From: Acaryochloris sp. IP29b_bin.176
Lineage (GTDB): Bacteria; Cyanobacteriota; Cyanobacteriia; Thermosynechococcales; Thermosynechococcaceae
DNA: 32,762 bases
NCBI GenBank assembly: GCA_028285315.1
Contig: JANQPU010000352.1
Span: forward strand, 1-32,762
Direction of reading: 5' to 3'
In this document: piece after piece, positions 16,002-25,044 of the stretch
Numbering within the stretch: position 1 is the first letter of the stretch
Layout: each line of letters begins with the position of its first letter
Notes under the pieces: model-generated
The model's database searches: none
What the model saw: only the letters and a program-made list of their open reading frames with translations
What the model was told of the DNA's origin: nothing
Program-made: the position numbers and the translations under genes

Positions 16002-16682
16002 ATGGAACCATGCCGCGACCAATTTATCGCCATTTTGAGAGTTTTTTCGTTTTACCATAAGCCGACGCAACGAGCGATTCAATGGTGGTTTCATCAACAG
16101 ACAAAACAAACTTTTGAGCTGGGAGAGTTGATTCGCGAAGGTTTGCTACAGGAAACTTTCTCATTACGTCGGCAATTAGAATTTCTGCAGGCCCAGCAAG
16201 CAGAAGAGTCATCGACAAGGTTTATTAAACAAGAATTACAAGAACTAGAACAGATTTACAGGCAATTGGAGCAGGTAGCCGATCAATTAGCCCCTTTTTA
16301 CTTAGAACATCGGTGGCCATTGGCCATAAAACAAGCAATGCAACGCCTAGGTAGGGATGGAAAGGGCTTGCAAATATCTCTCGTTCTACCAGTGAATTGG
16401 GATTATCAACCACCCCAGCAAGATCAGTTGTTTTTAAAGTTTTTGGCTGAGTTGCTTATGATGGCTGCATCAAAGGATCCTGATAGTTCCCTAATTGAGC
16501 TGAAATTAGAAAATAGACAAATGATAAAAGTCAAAATCAATTACCGTAATCTTGCTACTAGGAAAGTGGTATCTGACTCTGAAGAAATTCGTCATTTACG
16601 TCTGGCTTTCAATTTCCTAACTAAAGGTAAGATAAATCAGCAAGTTTGCAAATCACAAGTCATTTATTCACTATCTTGGTAA
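16002..16682 (+). CDS. Coiled-coil protein of unknown function (226 aa)
   Basis: I do not recognise the family. Residues 1-45 are helical with aromatic residues (FYHKPTQRAIQWWFHQQ). Residues 45-100 form a long Glu/Gln-rich coiled coil (LRRQLEFLQAQQAEES; KQELQELEQIYRQLEQ). The C-terminal half appears alpha/beta (LQISLVLPVNWDY; IELKLENRQMIKVKINY). There is no signal peptide or membrane segment. The gene is 37 nt after the GrpE-like gene and 60 nt before the response regulator, on the same strand. With its central coiled coil it could be a structural partner of the GrpE-like or Hsp70-like proteins; this is only context. The start is ATG 16002, with no strong ribosome binding site. Confidence 0.75.
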   Translation: MEPCRDQFIAILRVFSFYHKPTQRAIQWWFHQQTKQTFELGELIREGLLQETFSLRRQLEFLQAQQAEESSTRFIKQELQELEQIYRQLEQVADQLAPFYLEHRWPLAIKQAMQRLGRDGKGLQISLVLPVNWDYQPPQQDQLFLKFLAELLMMAASKDPDSSLIELKLENRQMIKVKINYRNLATRKVVSDSEEIRHLRLAFNFLTKGKINQQVCKSQVIYSLSW

Positions 16683-16732
16683 TTTACAGAGACATCTTCC
16701 GATTAAGGTGTCAGGTCATTGTAGATATGAAT

Positions 16733-16736
16733 GGAG
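16733..16736 (+). promoter_or_regulatory. Ribosome binding site selecting the response regulator start
   Basis: GGAG lies 6 nt before ATG 16743. The in-frame ATG at 16731 overlaps this site and has no comparable signal of its own. Confidence 0.55.
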
Positions 16737-16742
16737 TTATTG

Positions 16743-17414
16743 ATGAATCAAAGTGTGCCGACCTCAGCAGAGATAACGATCTTGGTCGTTGATGACCACG
16801 CATCAGTCCTAAGCGGTACGGTCAATATTCTCCAGCAACAATACCCTAACGCTGAAATTTTCACTGCCCAAACTGCTGAAGATGCTCAGGCTCAAGTCCA
16901 TCAGCAGAAACTAGATTTAGTGGTGTTAGATCTTTCTATTCCTGAAAAATTAAGAGATCAAGCCCAAATCTCTACTGGCATCCAATTACTCAGAACTATG
17001 ATGCAAGAGCATGCTGCACTCAATATTGTCGTCCAAAGTGCGCATGTCAAATCACTTATTCGCCTCAAACCAGCCATAAACACACATGAAGGTGGCTTCA
17101 CCATTGCCGATAAAAGCTTATCAATGCAAGAGATGCTGACAAAAGTTGATTGGGCGCTGCAGGGGTTGATGTTTACACCCAAAGAAATGCGGACTGGCTT
17201 AGAAGTGAAACCAGAGTGGCTTGAGGTTCTTAATTTTGCATTTTTGGAAGGGCTACAAGATCGGGCGATCGCAGAATCGATGAATATCTCAGAGCGTACT
17301 GTACGGAATTATTGGACTAAGGTTCAAGATGCGCTGGGGGTGTACCCCGAAGAAGGCATTAATATGCGGATTCAAACAGAGATCCGCGCCAGGGAAGAAG
17401 GATTAATTGACTAA
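16743..17414 (+). CDS. Response regulator with LuxR/NarL-like helix-turn-helix
   Basis: The 223-aa protein has a receiver domain with ILVVDDHASV (acidic pair D17/D18), phospho-acceptor D63 in VVLDLSIPE, and a lysine in IADKSLS (K124). The output domain (about 155-205) contains FLEGLQDRAIAESMNISERT and VRNYWTKVQDALGV, a NarL-type helix-turn-helix. It should bind DNA when phosphorylated. Its stop overlaps the histidine kinase start by 8 nt, so the two form a cognate pair. It follows the orphan coiled-coil gene at short spacing, so the two-component pair may be co-expressed with the dynamin/GrpE genes or regulate the locus. The HIP1 palindrome at 17265-17272 falls inside the coding region. Confidence 0.88.
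   Translation: MNQSVPTSAEITILVVDDHASVLSGTVNILQQQYPNAEIFTAQTAEDAQAQVHQQKLDLVVLDLSIPEKLRDQAQISTGIQLLRTMMQEHAALNIVVQSAHVKSLIRLKPAINTHEGGFTIADKSLSMQEMLTKVDWALQGLMFTPKEMRTGLEVKPEWLEVLNFAFLEGLQDRAIAESMNISERTVRNYWTKVQDALGVYPEEGINMRIQTEIRAREEGLID
17398..17402 (+). promoter_or_regulatory. Ribosome binding site for the TTG start of the kinase gene
   Basis: AAGGA inside the end of the response regulator gene is 4 nt before TTG 17407. The nearest in-frame ATG (17473) would cut off the N-terminal membrane segment, so TTG is preferred. Confidence 0.5.
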
Positions 17415-19314
17415 ACCTTTTATTAGCCAAAGGCTGGGACCAAAACACTGGGGGGTGAGTCTTCTTCCAGGCATGGCGTTGATTGGAGGAGTGATTCTAG
17501 TTCGACTATTGGGATTACTTCAGAATCTGGAATGGGCTGCACTCGACTATGGACTAAAGCTACGCCTTCCTGAGCCTGTTGATGAGCGAATCGTTATTGT
17601 TGGGATAAATGAAGGTGATATTCAAGCTCTACAGTCCTATCCCATTTCTGATCGGGATTTAGCAGATCTTTTAGAGCAATTGCAAGCCTACCGACCTCAG
17701 GTGATTGGGGTCGATATTTTTAGAGATCTACCCGTTGAGCCTGGACATACAGAACTGTCTAAAGTCTTCAAAAATAATTCTAATATCATTGCAATAGAAA
17801 GGATTCTACCGGGTCGCAGCGGCTTTACCGTGTCAGCTCCACCGAATTTGCCCGATGAACAAGTGGGATTTGTAGATGCAGTATTGGATGCAGATGGCTT
17901 TCTTAGGCGGAGTTTGCTAGGAGCTAGCAATTTACAGGGGAAATTCCGCTTTTCGTTTACGATGCGGATTGCAGAAACCTACCTTCAGGACCAAGGGATT
18001 TTTCTCACGAATGGCATCCTTGATCCAGAAGCCATGCGGTTTAGAGCCAAAGAATTACACCGTTTCCAGCCTCACACAGGAGGATATATTCGTGCTGATG
18101 CAGCAGGCAATCAAATCTTACTTAACTTTCGTAGTGGTCCTCGGCCCTTTCGCCAAGTCTCGTTGAGAGATATTCAAACCAGATCCGTAAACCCAGAATG
18201 GTTGCGAGATCGCATTGTGTTGATTGGAGTCACGGCCCTGAGTCAAAAAGATTTGATCAACACCGCTGCGATTTCAGGGATGACCCCTGGATTAGTATAT
18301 GGCGTAGAAGTCCAAGCTCATGCCATCAGCCAAATCATCAGTACAGTCCTGGACAATCGCCCCTTATTAACGACTTGGCCCGATGTCTGGGAATACATCT
18401 GGATCATTCTATGGGGTAGCGTGGGCCTGGTGCTAGGACGCTTGTCGCCGTCCCCTACTAAGCACTTTAGCGTCATCATTATCTTGGGAATTGCCCTTAT
18501 TGGCTTTAGCTATGGATGTCTACTTTTGGGTCTATGGATACCCCTAGTTCCAGCCCTCATCGCTTTTGGATTAAATAGTATTGCTTTATATGCCTTCCAT
18601 TTATATGATCAAGGGCTAAAAGCACGGATTCAAGATCGCCAAATGGTGATTGAGAAGACATTTGATGCTCTGCATAACGGTCCGTTACAAACTTTGTCAG
18701 CTCTCCTCCGACAAACCCAAGATCAAGATGGATCGATGCTGCAACTCAACCAAAATCTCCAGACTCTTAATCAAGAATTACGGGTAGTCTATGAGGATGT
18801 CCGCCAAGAACTACAAGATCAAGATCGCCAATTTACACTGGGCCGAGACTTAAGGCTTGATCTAAAGTCTCCCTTACATGAAATTCTCTATGAGGTTTAT
18901 GCCTACACCGTTCAACGAAATTTCCCTTGTTTTCAGACCTTAAAAGTAAAGGTTGTTACCTTTGAACCGTTAGATAGCCGCCGTTTGAATTTTGAAAACA
19001 AACGTGATCTTTGTCGATTTTTAGAAGAGACTCTATGTAATGTCGGCAAACATGCGGAGGGGGTAACTCGCCTGACTATAGTTTGTGGACAAAGCAAAAA
19101 TCTAAATTTTATTCGAGTTGAAGACAATGGTATTAGTCATTCAACAATTCCATCAGATCCAAACTCTACCCACCAAAAGGGTAGAGGCACGCAACAGGCA
19201 TTAACGCTAGCCCAACATTTGCAAGGATCGTTTCAGAGATATTCTTCTGCTGCTAATGGAACAATCTGTGAAATAATCTGGCCAATTCAAAAGCCCTGGT
19301 TTTGGCAGCGATAA
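17407..19314 (+). CDS. CHASE2-domain sensor histidine kinase
   Basis: The 635-aa protein starts with one membrane segment (about 16-38). A CHASE2 extracytoplasmic sensor domain (about 42-325) follows, with RIVIVGINEGDIQALQSYP, VIGVDIFRDLPV and DRIVLIGVTALSQKD. Three closely spaced membrane helices come next (about 328-345, 355-374, 377-398). The cytoplasmic part is a NarX-type kinase with FDALHNGPLQTLSALLRQ (His423 as phospho-acceptor), N-box EETLCNVGKHAEG (N545), EDNG (572-575) and GRG (592-594). It starts with TTG, overlapping the response regulator by 8 nt. In cyanobacteria CHASE2 proteins are often near DUF1822/sigma, CHAT and two-partner-secretion genes, as in this window. The ligand is unknown. 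Confidence 0.9.
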   Translation: MTKPFISQRLGPKHWGVSLLPGMALIGGVILVRLLGLLQNLEWAALDYGLKLRLPEPVDERIVIVGINEGDIQALQSYPISDRDLADLLEQLQAYRPQVIGVDIFRDLPVEPGHTELSKVFKNNSNIIAIERILPGRSGFTVSAPPNLPDEQVGFVDAVLDADGFLRRSLLGASNLQGKFRFSFTMRIAETYLQDQGIFLTNGILDPEAMRFRAKELHRFQPHTGGYIRADAAGNQILLNFRSGPRPFRQVSLRDIQTRSVNPEWLRDRIVLIGVTALSQKDLINTAAISGMTPGLVYGVEVQAHAISQIISTVLDNRPLLTTWPDVWEYIWIILWGSVGLVLGRLSPSPTKHFSVIIILGIALIGFSYGCLLLGLWIPLVPALIAFGLNSIALYAFHLYDQGLKARIQDRQMVIEKTFDALHNGPLQTLSALLRQTQDQDGSMLQLNQNLQTLNQELRVVYEDVRQELQDQDRQFTLGRDLRLDLKSPLHEILYEVYAYTVQRNFPCFQTLKVKVVTFEPLDSRRLNFENKRDLCRFLEETLCNVGKHAEGVTRLTIVCGQSKNLNFIRVEDNGISHSTIPSDPNSTHQKGRGTQQALTLAQHLQGSFQRYSSAANGTICEIIWPIQKPWFWQR

Positions 19315-19459
19315 ACTTTTCAAGTTAGCCTTTTCTAATACGAGTCGTAAGAGATTGCAGTTTTAGGCAAGCAGACTTACTTGAACTATGCAACTAAATT
19401 TGCACGGATAGATGATGTATTAGCGATTTAGCTCTCCTATTGTGAAATCAATGAGACAG

Positions 19460-19488
19460 TCAGCAAGTTATCAAACACACCTTGCTGA
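19460..19488. repeat. Inverted repeat upstream of the small secreted protein gene
   Basis: TCAGCAAG (19460-19467) pairs with CTTGCTGA (19481-19488) around a 13-nt spacer. It lies 146 nt after the kinase gene and 56 nt before the next start. It could be an operator or leader hairpin for the small secreted protein, or a weak terminator; no T-run follows. Confidence 0.45.
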
Positions 19489-19543
19489 AATTACTTTGCC
19501 CAATCTGCTCTAATTCACACACTTCAATGAAGGAGACTCAATT

Positions 19544-19744
19544 ATGAAACATTTACTTACTACAACTGTAATTGTTGGACTAGTAGTTACTTCTGCTTTT
19601 GGAATGAGTCGCACTTCAAAGGCAAATGCATTTGCTCCTAACTCCAATAATATTGCGACTGTAATGACAACAACTACAGCTCCTGAACCGCCCGTAGTTG
19701 AAGAAAAACAAACCTCTTCCCCTGCAATCAAGCAGATAGCCTGA
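19544..19744 (+). CDS. Small secreted protein of unknown function (66 aa)
   Basis: The 66-residue product has a clear signal peptide: MKHLL, a hydrophobic core (TTTVIVGLVVTSAFG), and a probable cleavage after ANAFA near residue 31. This leaves a mature piece of about 35 residues rich in Thr, Pro and Glu (TTTTAPEPPVVEEKQTSS). The AAGGAG at 19530-19535, 8 nt before the ATG, is among the best ribosome binding sites here and supports real translation. It precedes a membrane Ser/Thr kinase by 149 nt. It may be a ligand or envelope component sensed by that kinase, but this is only positional. Confidence 0.7.
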   Translation: MKHLLTTTVIVGLVVTSAFGMSRTSKANAFAPNSNNIATVMTTTTAPEPPVVEEKQTSSPAIKQIA

Positions 19745-19893
19745 GATCCTTACCTCAAGGTGAAACTTTTACAGAAAATGTGATTGCAACTACTATCCCT
19801 ACCTTCTTGGAATCACCAATTTTCAAGATTAACCCGGTAGCCATTAGTTTGCAGATCTAGCGAGAATACTTAAGAATAGGATGGGAAAATATC

Positions 19894-21432
19894 ATGATTA
19901 ATCTACTCAATAATCGCTACCACATCATTGAAGCTGTCGGAATGGAAGGTGGCTTTGGTACCACTTTTCTTGCAGAAGATATCTGTATGCCATCACATCA
20001 AACCTGTGCATTAAAACAACTGAAACCAGTAACTGATAGTCCAGAAATTTACCAACTAATCCAACAAAGATTTAAGCATGAAGCAACTGTACTAGAAGAT
20101 TTAGGAAAAACAAACTCTCAGATTCCAAAGCTATATGCTTACTTTGAAGAAAATGGCTATTTTTACTTGGTCCAAGAATGGATCGAAGGTCAAACCCTGA
20201 CTCAGAAAGTGACGAAAGAAGGTCCTCTTTCCGACACTGATGTCAAAGATTTTTTAATCAACGTTTTGCCAATTTTGACTTATATTCACAGCAAAGGGAA
20301 AATTCATCGAGATATTAAACCTGATAATATTATTTTACGCAAACAAGATAATAAACCTATTTTAATTGACTTTGGTGCTGTTAAAGAGGTTGTTGGTACA
20401 GTTGTCAATTCTCAAGGGTTTACTACAAGTTCAATCGTAATTGGAACACCAGGATATATGCCCCTTGAACAAGCTTCAGGACGACCACAATTCTCAAGTG
20501 ATCTTTACAGTCTCAGCCTGACAGCAATTTATTTATTAACGGGTAAAATGCCTCATGAAATAGAATCAGATCCACACACAGGTCACCTATACTGGGAGCA
20601 ACTTACATTAGGTATAAATCCAGACTTAGCTACAGTATTGAATAAGGCAATTCAACCCTTGGCTCAAGCTCGCTATACTACTGCGAAGGCAATGCAAATA
20701 GCCTTAACAGACAATTCTAGTGCAAATGTTGATATTCCTCCCACAACTTTGCCAAGCCAGCCTGTTCCACCAACTCAACAAATTCAAACAAACAATTATT
20801 CTCAAGGTTCAAGGCAAGGAATGGGGGCAAGGTTACTAATTGGCGCTGGAATTACTGCCCTAGCTGTGACTTCAACTCTTGCACTTACCCGAGGCTCTCA
20901 ACCCCTTACAGCATCAAATGCACCACTTGTTAATAGTCCAACCGTTGAAGATCAACGAGAACTCTCCCCATCAGTGGGAACCAACACTGATTCAGAGAAT
21001 GCACCACAGTCGAGTCCTAGTCCTTCTCCATCTACAAGTACACCTAGCCCACAGAATTCTAACGCACGTTTTGTGAGACAAATAAGACAACAGCTAGAAT
21101 CCACAGCTATGCGCCTTGGCCAAATTAATTATCGTATTGTCCATGATCCACATATAGGAAACATGCCTGACAACAATTCAGAACGTCACACGTTGCAACT
21201 CCGATCTGGATATAGCTATGCATTGGCTGCGGTTTGCGATGAAGACTGTGGAGATATCGATCTCAAACTTTATGATGCTAATGGTAATACCGTCGTTGTT
21301 GATGAAGAACGTGATGACACTCCATTGCTTGAAGTTATCCCTCGTTCAACAGGGGAATTTACTTTGGAAGTTATTATGCCTAATTGTGCTGCATCTAATT
21401 GTTATTACGGGGTAGGTTTGTTTGAGAATTAA
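19894..21432 (+). CDS. Membrane Ser/Thr protein kinase with extracytoplasmic domain
   Basis: The 512-aa protein has a Hanks-type kinase domain (about 8-270): ALKQLK (K41), HRDIKPDNI (D140, N145), DFGAVKE (159-165) and GTPGYMPLEQ (184-193). Two details differ from the usual cyanobacterial sequence. The Gly loop reads VGMEGGFGTTF with one extra residue, and the APE-equivalent motif is PLEQ rather than PPEQ or PSEQ. All catalytic residues are present. A Pro/Gln linker, one membrane helix (about 312-332) and a Ser/Pro-rich stretch follow. The outer domain (about 395-512) resembles a PPC-like beta domain (YSYALAAVCDEDCGDIDLKL). It has four Cys in two pairs (448/452 and 498/503), likely disulfides. 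It probably senses envelope state and phosphorylates cytoplasmic targets. Confidence 0.88.
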   Translation: MINLLNNRYHIIEAVGMEGGFGTTFLAEDICMPSHQTCALKQLKPVTDSPEIYQLIQQRFKHEATVLEDLGKTNSQIPKLYAYFEENGYFYLVQEWIEGQTLTQKVTKEGPLSDTDVKDFLINVLPILTYIHSKGKIHRDIKPDNIILRKQDNKPILIDFGAVKEVVGTVVNSQGFTTSSIVIGTPGYMPLEQASGRPQFSSDLYSLSLTAIYLLTGKMPHEIESDPHTGHLYWEQLTLGINPDLATVLNKAIQPLAQARYTTAKAMQIALTDNSSANVDIPPTTLPSQPVPPTQQIQTNNYSQGSRQGMGARLLIGAGITALAVTSTLALTRGSQPLTASNAPLVNSPTVEDQRELSPSVGTNTDSENAPQSSPSPSPSTSTPSPQNSNARFVRQIRQQLESTAMRLGQINYRIVHDPHIGNMPDNNSERHTLQLRSGYSYALAAVCDEDCGDIDLKLYDANGNTVVVDEERDDTPLLEVIPRSTGEFTLEVIMPNCAASNCYYGVGLFEN

Positions 21433-21561
21433 AACTCACGATCATGAAATTGTCTATGCTGATGCAGTCTTAAACTAATGACATAAATAAGTCGCCCAAG
21501 CAGTCAGGATTCTCAGGAAGTTGGTTCTGCTCTGGGTGACTTTCACCAGTAATAGGTTGAC

Positions 21562-21590
21562 TTGACAGTATCATTAGAAACAAATAATTT
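21562..21590 (+). promoter_or_regulatory. Putative sigma-70 promoter for the DUF928 gene
   Basis: A perfect TTGACA (21562-21567) is separated by 17 nt from TAATTT (21585-21590). The expected start of transcription, near 21597, is about 17 nt before ATG 21614 and 47 nt before ATG 21644. The short leader favours the second ATG as translation start, though neither has a strong ribosome binding site. Confidence 0.5.
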
Positions 21591-21613
21591 TTCTTGACAT
21601 TCCATGAGCTAGC

Positions 21614-22381
21614 ATGGTGAAGACAACACGGGTTGAATTGGGTATGCATTCAAGACTTCTATTCTATTGGAGTATTGCATTGCTATTGGGGTTAACTGTA
21701 ATACCCCTGCCAGCGATAGCTAAATATAAGCCACCTAAACAACCCTCAGCTCCATCTGGCCCCATTACCTCAACTGGAACTCGTGGGGGATGTAGTCGTG
21801 ACCGTAAAACATCCCTTACAGCACTTGCACCTCATCAGCATGTGGGACAAACTACCGCTTCCCATCCAACTTTTCTATGGTATATTCCAGAATCTGATTC
21901 CTATCCCTTGCGATTTCAACTGTATGAGAAGAGTGCTACAGGTAAGCAACTTCTGTATACAACACAACTTCAAAGCATACCTGGGCTAATGCAACATACA
22001 CTTCCTCCTAATCAAGCTGGTTTAGCCAAAGGGAGGCGGTATTCTTGGCAAGTTATTTTATTGTGCAATCCTAATCGGCCTTCCACGGCGGTCGTTGCTG
22101 GTGCAGAGGTAGATATGGTGAGCGTACCAACAATACTCTCTAACTCTCTGGCTTCTATTACCCAACCCGAACATCGATCCAGACTCTATGCTGAGTCAGG
22201 ATTTTGGTATGACGCCCTAGCTGAAATTAGCAAAACAGAGAACATCACCTTATCTGCTGCAAAAACTAGCCTCATTCAGGATTTAATCACCCTTGAAACA
22301 GTTAACGAGACATATCCTGATAATAGACAGGCTAAACAGTTAAAGGAAATCCTGGAGGCTGAAACGTTATCTCAAGATTAA
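21614..22381 (+). CDS. DUF928 family secreted protein
   Basis: The 255-aa product has a signal peptide (hydrophobic core LLFYWSIALLLGLTVIPLPA, cleavage near AIA at about residue 36). It then matches DUF928: GTRGGC followed by LTALAP, the TTASHPTFLWYIPESDSYPL segment, LPPNQAGLAKGRRYSWQVIL and an LCNPNRPS loop. The two Cys (about residues 60 and 151) may form a disulfide. The function of DUF928 is unknown. Its genes commonly accompany CHAT, CHASE2 and two-partner-secretion genes in cyanobacteria, so an envelope role is likely. ATG 21644 (MHSRLLFY) is a plausible shorter start with a tidier signal peptide. The 3' end overlaps the convergent CHAT gene by 4 nt. Confidence 0.85.
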   Translation: MVKTTRVELGMHSRLLFYWSIALLLGLTVIPLPAIAKYKPPKQPSAPSGPITSTGTRGGCSRDRKTSLTALAPHQHVGQTTASHPTFLWYIPESDSYPLRFQLYEKSATGKQLLYTTQLQSIPGLMQHTLPPNQAGLAKGRRYSWQVILLCNPNRPSTAVVAGAEVDMVSVPTILSNSLASITQPEHRSRLYAESGFWYDALAEISKTENITLSAAKTSLIQDLITLETVNETYPDNRQAKQLKEILEAETLSQD

Positions 22382-25044
22382 ATCCAGTTGCCGATGAGGA
22401 TAAATGGTGCCCAAAATGCTGGGTGTGAGGATTGTTTGTCCTCTGCTTCTAAAAGGGCTAGTTGAGCTTTTTGTAATGCTTCTGCCTTAGTTACACCTAG
22501 TTTCAAAAGTTCCTGATAAAACTGTTCTACTAACTGTGAGGTAGCTTGATCATCAATGGACCAAAGGGAGGCAACAGCGCTCTTAGCACCCGCTTGAAGA
22601 GCAACTCCTGCTAATCCTAGCGCAGCACGATCATCACCCACGGCTGTTTTGCATGCGGTTAGCATTAACAAGTCAAGGGGTTCTCTAGTACTAGTAGCAC
22701 TACGTAATAAGATATCAAGTTCGCTGATAGAAAGAACTTGATTATTCCCTGTAATTAAAAATGTATCTTGAGGCTCTGGCCCAAATTCAGCATGAGTCGC
22801 AATATGGACAATTGAGTATGCATTTCTGCTTAATTCCTGCTGTAGCCGTTCGCGGGTAAATTGTTGATTGAGCAATGATCGTGTGCTTGGCAATAGCGTG
22901 CGGATGCTGGAAATTTCATCACTCACATAATCTAAGGCTGGATAGTCTTGCTGGTTGACGGTAGATTCTTCGGTTAGCCCTAGCGCTAAGGTTTTAAAAT
23001 CTTTGCGAATTGAGGTTGGGGGAATGGTGAGGTTGAAGAAAGGCGTCGTCGCTACAGCGTACTTCTGAATCAAAAACTGCTGGCCATCATGTAATGCTGC
23101 TGTGGGGATACTGCGAAAGACCCCGTCTTGGACAAAGACTAGCGTTTGAACACCCTGAGCCTGTAGAACAGGTTCAAAAGGGCGAATGAGCCAATTATAA
23201 AGTTCCTGAGCAGGTTGGGGGTTATAGGGATCGAAGTAGCTCTCCAAACCTATGCGATAGCGGTTTGCTATCTGGCGCAGGTCATTATCAGAGACCTCGA
23301 TCCAATGAATCTGTCTCTTCTGATTCGGGGGCGTTAAAATAACCGCCGTGCGATCGCCTAGCATCAGTGTGCTGATAACCGCAGTCGCTCGATCCTGGCT
23401 AATTTGTTCGACGGTCACCTCTGGTAGGGCTGTTATGGCACATTCATCCCCAAAATAATTTTGTAGCTCTGCTAGCTTGAGGGCATCGACGGTGTTGAGA
23501 GCCTTGGCAATATTATCTTTAGGAGTAGATTGTTGGGGTTCTTGAAATGGAGCCGAGGGTAGAGAAAACTGGTCAATATCCAAGCGGAGTTGCGCTAGCT
23601 CCCGGTAAAGGGGTTCTACGGTATCGCGAAAGTCAAATTGCAGATCGCGATCGGCTACCACAATATCTGCACGAATACCACCAAGGGTAGCGATGGCTTG
23701 CTCATAGGCTGCGATTGCAGCCTGATCTTGACCGATCTTATCGAGGATGCGCCCTGTTTGCCATTCCCAGAGATACAGACTATCTGCTGCTTTAAGGTCT
23801 TCAGCAGCCCATCGAGCTTTCTGTGTCAGATCCAGCGCTTGGCTAAATCTCTGACGACATTCATAGAGATGACCTAATTCTCCCAACGCAAAAGACTCAG
23901 ACCGACGATCACCCAAAGACTGGGCAGTTGTGGTGGCACTATTCAGCAAAGCCTTGATTTGAGGATCATAGTCTTCAGTAGGACAGAAAGTTTGCGAGAA
24001 AAGACGATCAAATTGTGACTCAGGCTGGACTAGATTAGCGAGATTGATCGTAGCAAACACTTTCTCCCGTGAATCTGGCAGAGTTGATAAAATTTTGCGA
24101 GCTTGCTGGTGGGCTTCTGTACCGAGTGCATATTCATTGGAACGATAGTGCAATGGAATAACATTCAGCAGCGTCTGTAGTTGATTCAATGGTTCAATGG
24201 TGGACAACGCCAAACTAGTTTGAAAATATTGAAGTCCAGCTTGATCATCAGTGCGAGCTTCTGCCTCTAAAGTGTTGGCTTGTTTATTTTCTCCAATAGC
24301 CTGGAGTGATCTAGCCCGTCGATATTTAAGCAAAGCGCGACTCGTGTGGGCATTGCCAAGACTGTTTAAGGTGGCAGCTTGATAAGACTGATTATCGAGG
24401 GTTTTAGTGGTAACTAGTCCTTTTTCTAGCCAAGTAATCGCTGACTCATAATCCCCACGTTGTCGCTGAGCATTGCCCAGGCTTCCCAATGCTGCAACTT
24501 CTCCTTCGATATCCTTGAGAGAACGGGCAATCCCTAAGGCGCTATCTGTGACACAATCGTTGGCATCTTGTTTGGGGTTGCAGAGTAAAGCAATGGCCTG
24601 GCGATGTTGTCCGAGTTGGCTAAGCGTTTGAGCTTGCTCCGTTAGCAATCGTCCTACTTTAGTGCGATCGCCTCGTTGACGATAGAACTCTACCGTTTGC
24701 TGCCAGGTATTGAGTGCTAAATCGAGCTGTCCTGTCTGCTGGTAAGCCCGAGCTAAATTTTCCTGAACTAAGGCTGTATTACCTGAATCGTTCGTTTTTT
24801 TGTAGATAACTAAAGCCTTTTCCCAAGACTCAATTGCTCCACGATAATCACCTGATTGGTAATAAAGGACTCCTTTCTGGACCTGCTGTGGAGCATTGGC
24901 GACATCAGCGGTTTTCATGAGGGAAACGGACACTTGTTTTGCAATCGATAGGGGATGATGGGTAATGATGCAACCCAGCAAACTGGTAAAGAACAGCAAC
25001 AAACAGGCGAAACGGAATATAAATCCACGGTGGAAACGACGCAC
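22378..25044 (-). CDS. Secreted TPR-CHAT protein
   Basis: The 888-aa protein starts with a signal sequence (RRFHRGFIFRFACLLLFFTS) ending in LLGC, which could be a lipobox. About residues 45-460 are TPR repeats (e.g. YYQSGDYRGAIESWEKALVI). The C-terminal part (about 560-888) is a CHAT caspase-like domain with the candidate catalytic His751 in HIATHAEFG and Cys798 in LTACKTAVGDDRA. It is followed by the usual GLAGVALQAGAKSAVASLWS. Both residues are kept, so it may be a protease, probably acting in the periplasm or at the envelope. GTG 25044 was chosen because AGGAG lies 7 nt upstream; the TTG at 25065 has no such site. It is transcribed towards DUF928 and divergently from the TpsA gene. Confidence 0.9.
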   Translation of the reverse strand: MRRFHRGFIFRFACLLLFFTSLLGCIITHHPLSIAKQVSVSLMKTADVANAPQQVQKGVLYYQSGDYRGAIESWEKALVIYKKTNDSGNTALVQENLARAYQQTGQLDLALNTWQQTVEFYRQRGDRTKVGRLLTEQAQTLSQLGQHRQAIALLCNPKQDANDCVTDSALGIARSLKDIEGEVAALGSLGNAQRQRGDYESAITWLEKGLVTTKTLDNQSYQAATLNSLGNAHTSRALLKYRRARSLQAIGENKQANTLEAEARTDDQAGLQYFQTSLALSTIEPLNQLQTLLNVIPLHYRSNEYALGTEAHQQARKILSTLPDSREKVFATINLANLVQPESQFDRLFSQTFCPTEDYDPQIKALLNSATTTAQSLGDRRSESFALGELGHLYECRQRFSQALDLTQKARWAAEDLKAADSLYLWEWQTGRILDKIGQDQAAIAAYEQAIATLGGIRADIVVADRDLQFDFRDTVEPLYRELAQLRLDIDQFSLPSAPFQEPQQSTPKDNIAKALNTVDALKLAELQNYFGDECAITALPEVTVEQISQDRATAVISTLMLGDRTAVILTPPNQKRQIHWIEVSDNDLRQIANRYRIGLESYFDPYNPQPAQELYNWLIRPFEPVLQAQGVQTLVFVQDGVFRSIPTAALHDGQQFLIQKYAVATTPFFNLTIPPTSIRKDFKTLALGLTEESTVNQQDYPALDYVSDEISSIRTLLPSTRSLLNQQFTRERLQQELSRNAYSIVHIATHAEFGPEPQDTFLITGNNQVLSISELDILLRSATSTREPLDLLMLTACKTAVGDDRAALGLAGVALQAGAKSAVASLWSIDDQATSQLVEQFYQELLKLGVTKAEALQKAQLALLEAEDKQSSHPAFWAPFILIGNWI

